Source: Acidobacteriota bacterium
GTDB taxonomy: Bacteria; Acidobacteriota; Terriglobia; Terriglobales; Acidobacteriaceae
Direction of reading: 5' to 3'
Length of the DNA stretch: 27,560 bases
Assembly: GCA_023410055.1 (NCBI GenBank)
Contig: JAEYQK010000117.1
Span: 1 to 27,560, forward strand
Positions 8,663-15,115 of the stretch are shown here, piece after piece (positions within the stretch are counted from its first letter, which is position 1; every line of letters begins with the position of its first letter). A program made the translations under genes and the position numbers. A model generated the notes under the pieces. That model was not told the DNA's origin and made no database searches. It saw only the letters and a list, made by a program, of their open reading frames with translations.

Positions 8663-9043
8663 AGCAGAGAAGAGTTGAGTTCGCAACCGGCGTCTTCACG
8701 CGACGCTGTTCTTCTAATCTCCGGGTTGGTTGGCAGCGATGACGAATTGCTCGTCTCAGCGTGTAGGTTATCCAGATACGAAAAGACAGTCGCTTTGGAA
8801 CGCAATAAACCCATACGTTTGTGGCTATCCTATTTTGGAAAGATCGACCCTCCAGAATCAGCTACTTACAGGGGGCGCAACGGCGCCCCTAAGTGGCCGA
8901 TACATCGGCTTGCTTCGCGCTTCCTCGGTGGCCATGAGGGCTACAGCGATGCCCATACGGCAGACCCCCTTTGTAACCGCCACCCAATCAATCCCAACTC
9001 AGCCATAGCTCCGCAGGCGATCCGGCCGGTGAACTGAAGGCGT
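8663..9043. other. Gene-free stretch after the decayed array
   Basis: No gene is supported in these 380 bases. Open frames exist on both strands but lack ribosome binding sites and recognisable family patterns, and the longest one starts inside decayed repeats. There is a hairpin GGGGCGC (8872-8878) with GCGCCCC (8883-8889) without a following T-run. It may be decayed sequence between the CRISPR locus and a restriction-system remnant. Confidence 0.5.
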
Positions 9044-9145
9044 TTATATTAAGTCCTGCAAATTGACATCCCAGCCCGCCTGTTCAAGGGCAGGAGTAAT
9101 GAATTTCGTGCAGATGTCGCGTTCTGTAAGGTCCTTCTTGTCCAT
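9044..9145 (-). pseudogene. hsdR: HsdR N-terminal remnant (type I restriction enzyme)
   Basis: Read on the minus strand from ATG 9145, the frame gives 33 codons. The first 26 match from memory the start of EcoEI/EcoR124-like HsdR subunits: MDKKDLTERDICTKF then ITPALEQAGWD. After GWDV the sequence stops looking like HsdR and reaches a TAA at 9044. HsdR is the ATP-dependent translocase and nuclease subunit of type I restriction-modification. Everything beyond the first helix is missing, so this is a scar of a lost restriction gene. It lies 173 bp downstream of the XRE regulator on the same strand, which may once have controlled it. Confidence 0.75.
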
Positions 9146-9318
9146 GTTCGTTGCCGCGTCGCTTCCATTTCGCTCATCGGCGCACGTCCTTTGCGCACCG
9201 AGCCCACGGATTACCGTCCGTCAAACTGTCCAGAGCTGGATGCACGCATGGTACGAAATTGTGTTTGCGGCAGCAATAGCCGATTCTGAACGGCAGGTAG
9301 TTGTCGGCAGGCGTGGGC

Positions 9319-9588
9319 TCAGCGTTCTTGTTTCCGCTTTTCGGCTGCACGAATGATGACCGAGGGCTTGGTGGCGAATGCCTCGGCAATATCGGCGACA
9401 GTTCGCAGGGTTGGGCTTTTCACGCCGCGCTCCAGTTGGCCGATGTAGCGCTCGGTATAGCCGAGAGCATCGGCCAGCTTCTGTTGGCTCCAGCCCCGAT
9501 CAAGACGCAGTCGCGTAAGCTCTGCGCCGAATGCCTGGGCTAACGTGCGGGATTCGCGGTGCTTGTCGGCACCAATCTGTTTGGGCAC
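9319..9588 (-). CDS. XRE-family helix-turn-helix regulator
   Basis: An 89-residue cytoplasmic DNA-binding protein with a complete XRE/Cro-C1 domain over about residues 17-75: FGAELTRLRLDRGWSQQKLA, then DALGYTERYIGQLERGVKSP, then TLRTVADIAEAFATKP, ending in a short basic tail. The size and lack of other domains fit antitoxins and C-protein-like regulators of restriction systems or mobile elements. The start is GTG 9588; the nearby ATG at 9596 is out of frame. A 12-bp palindrome (9625-9636) and a half-site (9595-9601) upstream are the likely operator. It is divergent from the tandem-repeat protein gene and upstream of the hsdR remnant. Confidence 0.85.
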   Translation of the reverse strand: MPKQIGADKHRESRTLAQAFGAELTRLRLDRGWSQQKLADALGYTERYIGQLERGVKSPTLRTVADIAEAFATKPSVIIRAAEKRKQER

Positions 9589-9594
9589 GCACCC

Positions 9595-9636
9595 ATAGTT
9601 CCCGTTTGACGCTCAACAATTCAGGAACTATAGTTC
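9595..9636 (+). promoter_or_regulatory. Divergent promoter with palindromic operator candidate
   Basis: On the + strand, TTGACG (9606-9611) is followed after 17 bp by TATAGT (9629-9634), a strong sigma-70-type promoter pointing at the gene starting near 9729. The perfect palindrome GAACTATAGTTC (9625-9636) covers that -10, and an extra half-site ATAGTTC lies at 9595-9601 beside the XRE start codon. This layout suggests the XRE protein represses both its own gene and the divergent gene. Binding is inference. Confidence 0.6.
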
Positions 9637-9728
9637 TGCCTTGCCGGAGCGCACTGCATATGAGGGCTTTTACGGGCCTAATCGGATAGACTATCTGCTC
9701 AGCACGCTCCGGAATCGCAGGCATTGGA

Positions 9729-10724
9729 GTGCTAGGTCAGCTCCTCTGGGGAGAACGCGGCTTGAAGGCGAAACGCCCCCCGACTCCTAACTCGGCCGCC
9801 CAACTGCAACGGCTCGCGCAAGCGCACGCCGATGAGCAAGCCCGCCGCATACCTTGGCAAAAACTCCACGACACCCGCCAACAATACATTGACTGGCAGG
9901 AGTTTTCGTTGTGGGTTCGCGCCATCGTCGAGACCGAAGGCAAGATGCCGGAATGGCTTGGCGCGATGGTCGAGCAGCGCTGTCCGGGTTTTCTCGATGC
10001 GAACAGCAGCCAGACGGCGACTACGAGGCCGCTCGCTCTACGCCTGGAAGATTGGATTGACGAGCGCGTTTTTGGTTTCGCCAGATTGGAAGGCTGGTTT
10101 GATGCGGTTGCCTATTACGCCGTGCGTGATCCCCGCTACCAGCGCGCGGAGGTGTGTTGGTCAGAGTGCGTCAAGAAATGGGAACAAGCCAAGCCGATTC
10201 GGTACCCATCATTTGAGGAGTGGCAAAGACTGGCGGCCGCCTGCGACGAGACCGCTCATCTGGTTCCCCGCGAACGAAAAGCCCAAGCGTCTGCCAAGCT
10301 CGTAGAACCTAGCAAATCGGATGAAGCCATCGCTCACTACATCGACTGGGAAGCGTTCGCGTACTGGGTTCGCCCCGCGCTGGAGCACGGCGCTTCGCTT
10401 CCCGACACGGTGAGAGAAGAGCTTGAGCGCCGATGCCCAGGTTTTCTCTCCCACTCGATTGAGGCAGCGCGCAGCGGAACGGCGTCGCTTTCCTGGCAGA
10501 CCCTGATGACGTGGATCGCTGATCATTTCTTCTCCCAGGCTCAGGCAGAAGGATGGTTCGAAGCAATACTGATTAGCGCACGCCGACATCCGCGCGCCAT
10601 CCGCACCATGGAGTACGCCGACCATTGTGATGCACTCAGAGGTTCGGGCCTGCCGATGCCTTATCCAAGGTTCGAAGATTGGCGCAGGGACGCGGACGCA
10701 TACGTGGACACTGCGCCAGCTTAG
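9729..10724 (+). CDS. Unknown protein with two tandem Trp-rich repeats
   Basis: A 331-residue soluble protein of unknown function. It consists of two diverged copies of a domain of about 120 residues, roughly 53-173 and 204-327. Shared landmarks in order are YIDW-x-x-F-x-x-WVR, an ERRCPGFL/EQRCPGFL motif, W-(x)-DxxF...AxxEGWF-x-A, and RYPSFEEW/PYPRFEDW-x-R. No signal peptide or membrane segment is seen, and no catalytic motif is recognised. GTG 9729 is the longest start; TTG 9762, with GGGGAG 8 nt upstream, is a plausible alternative. Its stop overlaps the stop of the convergent gene by 4 nt. It is transcribed from the promoter over which the XRE operator lies. Confidence 0.75.
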   Translation: MLGQLLWGERGLKAKRPPTPNSAAQLQRLAQAHADEQARRIPWQKLHDTRQQYIDWQEFSLWVRAIVETEGKMPEWLGAMVEQRCPGFLDANSSQTATTRPLALRLEDWIDERVFGFARLEGWFDAVAYYAVRDPRYQRAEVCWSECVKKWEQAKPIRYPSFEEWQRLAAACDETAHLVPRERKAQASAKLVEPSKSDEAIAHYIDWEAFAYWVRPALEHGASLPDTVREELERRCPGFLSHSIEAARSGTASLSWQTLMTWIADHFFSQAQAEGWFEAILISARRHPRAIRTMEYADHCDALRGSGLPMPYPRFEDWRRDADAYVDTAPA

Positions 10725-11752
10725 GCCGGCATCTGTTCTGTCTCTGATCCTCCGCTTGACTGGCCGCGCACCGCTGGATTGATTGCTGCCTGACAGGACT
10801 TCACGTGCCGGAAGTAGGCATTGCCAGCGATCTTCTTGCCGCACTGGCAGGCATGCACGATGAACGCGTGCTTTTGGGCGCGAGGGGTAGCTCGATTGGC
10901 AATCGGCTTGGGAACGCCATACTCGCTCACCAGCCATTTTGCCGTTGCCGGATCAAGCAGGGTTAGGTCGATTTCGTTGCCGTGCTTCTTGCAGAATTCT
11001 TCAAACTGGCGATCGGTAACGAATGGATCGATAACCTTGAATGCCCCCGTACACAGCAGGCTGTGAATGGCGGCCACGTCCACGCCTAGGATGGCGGCCG
11101 CCCGCTCCCAAGAGTAGCCTTCATCTCCCTTTTCTTGCGCCGCCGCGAAGCGTTCGAGCGCGGCTGGTTCCAACGATGCACGCTGCTGTTCGAAGAAAGC
11201 GGCGAAGGAGGTGGCGGTAATGCGCGGGTCGCGCACGCGCAACAGGCCGCTGCCGATCAGCAATCGGATGCGGTTGGGACTCACTCGCAGCAGCTTGCGC
11301 AACGAGCGCAGCGACCAACCATCGCTGACCTTGGCGCTCATCCCGAGCGCGCCCATGCGGAAGCGAACGGCGCTTTCCGAACGCCCCAGCCGCTGCGCGA
11401 TCTTCTTGACCGGTTCATAGCCAGCCCAATTCAGCAGCCGGTCATCGTCGGCCGCAGTCCAGGACTGCGATGGAGCGCGCCGACTGGTTGCGGGCTTCAA
11501 CGACAAAGCGCCCGCGGCCGCTATATTGCCGGAGGTGACCACGGCCACCTCCGGCAGCTTGCGCAATTGCCGCAACCGCCGCCAGCAGTCGCCGCGCGTC
11601 CATTGCGGAACAGACTCGAGAATCTTGTTGATAGCGCGGCGCTTGGCCTTGGGGCCATCTTTGAGGGCAGCGATCAGCAAACGGTCGATGACTGCCAGCC
11701 GGTGTGCATCGATTCTGTCGGGACCATGCTTGGGCGGGAGTACGTCACACAT
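10721..11752 (-). CDS. Myb/SANT-like DNA-binding protein, unknown role
   Basis: A 343-residue protein. A Myb/SANT-like helix-turn-helix lies at about 96-141 (SWTAADDDRLLNWAGYEPVK, then KIAQRLGRSESAVRFRMGAL), followed by a second helix-turn-helix-like region around 145-172 (WSLRSLRKLLRVSPNRIRLL) and a third about 213-240 (YSWERAAAILGVDVAAIHSL). The C-terminus has a small possible zinc knuckle, C302-x-C304 with H316 and C320. This suggests a DNA-binding regulator or an element-maintenance protein, but no family name can be given. It is convergent with the tandem-repeat protein and divergent from the AraC-like gene. The ATG at 11752 has only a weak ribosome binding site. Confidence 0.75.
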   Translation of the reverse strand: MCDVLPPKHGPDRIDAHRLAVIDRLLIAALKDGPKAKRRAINKILESVPQWTRGDCWRRLRQLRKLPEVAVVTSGNIAAAGALSLKPATSRRAPSQSWTAADDDRLLNWAGYEPVKKIAQRLGRSESAVRFRMGALGMSAKVSDGWSLRSLRKLLRVSPNRIRLLIGSGLLRVRDPRITATSFAAFFEQQRASLEPAALERFAAAQEKGDEGYSWERAAAILGVDVAAIHSLLCTGAFKVIDPFVTDRQFEEFCKKHGNEIDLTLLDPATAKWLVSEYGVPKPIANRATPRAQKHAFIVHACQCGKKIAGNAYFRHVKSCQAAINPAVRGQSSGGSETEQMPA

Positions 11753-11963
11753 CTTTACTGCTTTTACCTACTACTCGCACCACGATGTAATCGGGTAACG
11801 ATTGATCGAATCAAAACATTTCATTCCACCTGCTGCTGATTCGGCCCTGTTTTTTGCTATTCTGTGCTCCCCCACTTCGCGTCCCCATTGTGCGCGCTGT
11901 ATCGGCCCCCACGTTTGCGTTGCTGTGAAGACCCATGGGCAAACTTACTGACGGCGGTTATCC

Positions 11964-12404
11964 ATGTCAGCGAGCCGACAGTCACCCCAACTCAAGGGCA
12001 CGGGCGTTCCCGATGTGAGCACCTTCAAACTCGCGTGCCCCGACCGGCGCATGCGCGCCGCCCTCGAATTCTTGCTGGCCCATGATTTGAAGAAGGAGTT
12101 CCGGACGGAGCTGTTAAGCCGCTATCTGGATCTCTCCACCACGCGTGTACTCCACCTGTTTCACGAGCATTTCGGGCTCTCTCCGGCGCAGATGGTTAAA
12201 GCGCGGCGCTTGCAAGAAGCGCGCAGGAGGTTCGCCACATCCTTCAAAGGCGTGAAAGAGGTCATGGCCGAAGTGGGCTTCAACGATCTCAGCCACTTCG
12301 TACGCGACATCAAGCAGTTGTATGGCAAGACCCCGTCAGAACTGCGCAAGGAATCAGGAAATGGGAGTACGGCGTATGAGAATGGAGACGGAACGGGGAC
12401 GTAG
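11964..12404 (+). CDS. Short AraC-family DNA-binding protein
   Basis: A 146-residue protein made almost wholly of the AraC/XylS double helix-turn-helix domain. The first unit is about residues 46-75 (LLSRYLDLSTTRVLHLFHEH then FGLSPAQM), and the second is in VMAEVGFNDLSHFVRDIKQL then YGKTPSELRK. No ligand-binding domain is present, so it resembles MarA/SoxS-size regulators. The ATG at 11964 gives a plausible N-terminus; no strong ribosome binding site is seen. The last 15 codons are low-complexity and lie in what may be an intergenic repeat, so the original stop may have been elsewhere. Confidence 0.8.
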   Translation: MSASRQSPQLKGTGVPDVSTFKLACPDRRMRAALEFLLAHDLKKEFRTELLSRYLDLSTTRVLHLFHEHFGLSPAQMVKARRLQEARRRFATSFKGVKEVMAEVGFNDLSHFVRDIKQLYGKTPSELRKESGNGSTAYENGDGTGT

Positions 12405-12727
12405 GAGAAGCCAAGCGAAGCCGGCGGGGCCCACACACGGCGGTCTTGCTTGCCCAGGATGGGATGGTCTCGCCCGGTTCGGAATTGGATCGACATGAAA
12501 GAATCCTGGCTATACAAAATAGCGGGCAGCGCCAGAGTAGCTGCTTGTGGGCTTCTGATGTCGTCGATGGTGAAAGGATGCTCCTGGTGGCAATCTCGGC
12601 CAAGCCTTGGCAAGCCACGCCAATAGATTCCTTTTCTTCCTCCTCGATGGGTAGCCGAGAAAGCGTTCAGGAAGATTGTGTTCGTTTCGGTGTTCTCCCA
12701 ATTGCCCCTATAATTCCGTCCCATCCG
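12405..12727. repeat. Possible dispersed intergenic repeat
   Basis: No gene is supported here. The part around 12360-12480 contains GAAGCCAAGCGAAGCCGGCG followed by a G/C-rich block. Its minus strand reads WAPPASLGFSYVPVPSPFS, which resembles junk peptides encoded by intergenic repeats that are widespread in Acidobacteriota genomes. That resemblance is from memory. A perfect TATAAT is at 12709-12714, 14 bp before the next gene's probable start, with no good -35. Confidence 0.3.
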
Positions 12728-14263
12728 ATGGCTGCTCGATCTTCATCCTCGATCGCGGTTTGCTGTGAGCGCGTGGCGAGCGTCACGCGGCAAGGCGAAC
12801 CTGCCAGCTGTGTGCTGGCCAACCAAAGCGAGGTCCGGCTGCCTTCGTGTCTGGTGACATACCTGGCAGCGGGCGACGAGATCGCGTTTCCGCTTTCACT
12901 GGCAGACGCGGTCGGAGCGGAAATATACATCACCAAGGCCGCAGTCTCCGGGGCCGCACCCTGCTTCTACCTAGCGCCGATCGGCTACGTCAGCCAGCCG
13001 AAAATGGATTCGCGCCACCAGCACTTCGTCTCGGCCGGGGTCTTGCATGGCGGGCTCGGCGTCACAACGGTGTATCTGCCCTGCGCGGCGTTGCGCGAGT
13101 ATTTCTATCGCCTGCCAGCGACCGATTCAGAGAGCAAGCGCCCGACGCTGTATGAACTGTTGGGCGCGCCCGCAAACGCCACCCCTGCCGAGATGCGAGT
13201 CGCCTTCAAGCTACGCCGGCTGGAGTTGGAAGCCGTCGGTGCGCCTCGCGCCGAGCGGGTGGCATTGGAACGGGCTTTCAATATCGTGGCGCAGCCCGAG
13301 CTGCGCGCCGGCTACGATGCGCTTCTCGCCGATCCCGAAGCTCCGGCGATTTTTCCCTACGGCGGCTTCGGATCCTTACTGGTGAGTGGCGAGCGCTCGC
13401 GCGATGGCAAAACTTTCTTCGCCCGTCGCATCCTGGCTTTTCTGCCCGAACAGCGCCAACGCCGTTTTCATGTTCCGCTGCGCAAGTGCGACTTCTATGA
13501 GGATCGCGCCTTATGCCGTGACGTGGGCCGCAAACTCGAATTCTGGATCGATCCTGCCGTCCTGCATAGGGTTTGGGACACCAGCTGGAATCGCTGGAAG
13601 CATTTGCTAGGAGCAAAAATGGAGGTCGATGCCACCTTCGTTCAAAACGGCAAGTACCGCAAACGCGGCGATCGCTGGGAACTGGTGCAGTGGGAAACCG
13701 GCCTGCCCAGCCGAATCACGGTGCGCCTGCCTGCCGACTTCGAACAACAAATCGAGAAGGCCCGCAGCAGCTACCGCCGCTTCGGGCAGTATTCCCGCGC
13801 CTTGGATCAAGTCCGGATGTGCCTGGAACATCGCGCGATCGTGATGAGCGAGTTGGAACGCATACGCGCCGGACTGCGCATCCCCGATGACTTCGATATT
13901 GCGCAGATCAGCTGGCGACCCGATTACGACGAGTTCTTCTACCGCCAGCTCTCTCGACGCGCTCGCCGTGTCTACTTGTTTCGCAATGAATACATCTTCG
14001 AGTTGGCCAAGGCGGTTGTGGTCGAAACCCCGCAACTGGGCCACGCCACCTACGTTTTTGCCAAGCCGCGCAACATGGATAGCTTCCTTCATCTTTATAC
14101 CCACAGCAGCAAAGACGACATCCGGCGCAACCGCGACAACGCGGGCGAGCGGCTGGGCTTCCTCAAGCGGGTCATTCACGGAACCAATCCGCGCGCCTGG
14201 CTCAAAGAGCTGGGCCAGCACCTGGGCGAGAAGATCGACGTCGCGGAAACGGTCAGCGACTGA
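12728..14263 (+). CDS. Large unknown protein with a J-like domain lacking HPD
   Basis: A 511-residue soluble protein if it starts at ATG 12728; the frame opens at 12446, but those extra 94 codons look non-coding. Residues 1-130 form an unknown N-terminal domain. Residues 138-200 resemble a DnaJ J-domain (PTLYELLGAPANATPAEMRV, then AFKLRRLELEAVG, ending AFNIVAQPELRAGYDALLAD). The HPD tripeptide needed to stimulate DnaK is absent. The remaining 300 residues are rich in Arg, Tyr and Trp (for example RPDYDEFFYRQLSRRARRVY) and match nothing recognised. A TATAAT at 12709-12714 sits just upstream. Its island position suggests an element-encoded function; calling it a co-chaperone would be wrong without HPD. 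Confidence 0.75.
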   Translation: MAARSSSSIAVCCERVASVTRQGEPASCVLANQSEVRLPSCLVTYLAAGDEIAFPLSLADAVGAEIYITKAAVSGAAPCFYLAPIGYVSQPKMDSRHQHFVSAGVLHGGLGVTTVYLPCAALREYFYRLPATDSESKRPTLYELLGAPANATPAEMRVAFKLRRLELEAVGAPRAERVALERAFNIVAQPELRAGYDALLADPEAPAIFPYGGFGSLLVSGERSRDGKTFFARRILAFLPEQRQRRFHVPLRKCDFYEDRALCRDVGRKLEFWIDPAVLHRVWDTSWNRWKHLLGAKMEVDATFVQNGKYRKRGDRWELVQWETGLPSRITVRLPADFEQQIEKARSSYRRFGQYSRALDQVRMCLEHRAIVMSELERIRAGLRIPDDFDIAQISWRPDYDEFFYRQLSRRARRVYLFRNEYIFELAKAVVVETPQLGHATYVFAKPRNMDSFLHLYTHSSKDDIRRNRDNAGERLGFLKRVIHGTNPRAWLKELGQHLGEKIDVAETVSD

Positions 14264-14318
14264 GGCCGCTCTACCGCAGCTAGCAGAACAGTCAAAGTGC
14301 AATTGGTGAACTTTCGCC

Positions 14319-14530
14319 GTGCTGGCCCGGGACGGCGTCCCCTTTGCCAGGTTTCTCGGAGGCTGGGGCGCTGCTCGACATGCCGTTGGGCATTCAGGTC
14401 GAGTTGCAGCACCCAGCGGCGAGTCCGGCCTGCGATTCACGGAGAAATCTTCGATCAACTGGAAAGAAGCATCGTTACCGGCCACACCTACCGCGGCAAA
14501 ATCGTTGCGCATCCGTCGCACCGCTCCGCT
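14319..14530 (+). pseudogene. Decayed AAA-ATPase remnant
   Basis: Three reading frames carry consecutive protein-like pieces: VLARDGVPFARF (from 14319), SEAGALLDMPLGIQVELQHP (about 14358-14417), and GEIFDQLERSIVTGHTYRGK (about 14441-14500). Together they resemble the N-terminal region of a bacterial AAA ATPase family remembered for the I-F-D-Q-L-E...GHTYRGK pattern. The frames change between pieces and no ATPase core follows. This is a tentative recognition of a pseudogene. The rest of 14264-14785 holds no supported gene. Confidence 0.4.
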
Positions 14531-14785
14531 TGTCATTTTTCCCACCACAGATCGAAGGTTCACGGATTCGCAGCGGAAACAACAAACGCGGCCGTTGATG
14601 AGCGTTTGACCCAATCCTGTTTTCGAGCTAAGTACAACGTTCTGGCTATGCCATCAGTGCTGCCGCGCCAATGTAATGAGCCCCAGACGGCGCGCTTTCC
14701 GGCCGCTCGCCAGACAAAGGATTCAATGGCTTCCGTTCATCGCGAACGGACGCACACGCCTGGAATTTGGAAGGTGTTGCCTATC

Positions 14786-15115
14786 ATGTCGGGAAAATTG
14801 AAATTGGTCAGCGTCAGGGAAGCTTCGCTCCGGAACGAGCCCCTGGAAATCGATCCGCTGCTCACCCCGGAACAGGTTGCCAAGCGACTCAACACGTCCC
14901 TCGATTGGGTCTGGGACCACTCGTCGAGAAAGGCGCCACTTCTTCCCGCCATCCGCTTCGGCGGCGGCCCGGGTCGCGCCGGTCTGCTGCGCTACCGGGC
15001 GAGCAAGATCGAGGAGTTTATCGCCGAACAAGAGCGGCTTTCTGCGGTTCGCCGCCGCCCCTCTGGGCGTAAAATAGCGAGGCCCACTTGTTCCCCCACA
15101 GAAGCCGAGGAATAG
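14786..15115 (+). CDS. AlpA/excisionase-like DNA-binding protein
   Basis: A 109-residue protein with a MerR/AlpA-type winged helix near residues 27-75: DPLLTPEQVAKRLNTSLDWV, then a basic turn, then LLRYRASKIEEFIAEQER. This is the usual architecture of excisionase-like and helix-turn-helix 17 proteins that accompany tyrosine integrases. Its TAG is followed directly by the integrase ATG (15116), so the two are co-translated. The start at ATG 14786 follows GGAAGGTG after about 8 nt; a longer start at 14726 is possible. Confidence 0.75.
   Translation: MSGKLKLVSVREASLRNEPLEIDPLLTPEQVAKRLNTSLDWVWDHSSRKAPLLPAIRFGGGPGRAGLLRYRASKIEEFIAEQERLSAVRRRPSGRKIARPTCSPTEAEE

Noticed and set aside
8872..8889. 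GC-rich hairpin as a transcription terminator
   Set aside because: No T-run follows it and no gene ends nearby.
8480..9037. 185-codon + strand open frame
   Set aside because: It starts within decayed CRISPR repeats, passes through two of them, has no ribosome binding site and no recognisable protein pattern.
11135..11839. 234-codon + strand frame
   Set aside because: It is antisense to the Myb/SANT-like gene and has no family resemblance.
12161..12724. 187-codon minus-strand frame
   Set aside because: It overlaps the AraC-like gene and a likely intergenic repeat; the peptide looks like a repeat-derived artefact.
13607..14614. 335-codon minus-strand open frame
   Set aside because: It is antisense to the J-like protein gene, whose codon pattern and domain content are far better.
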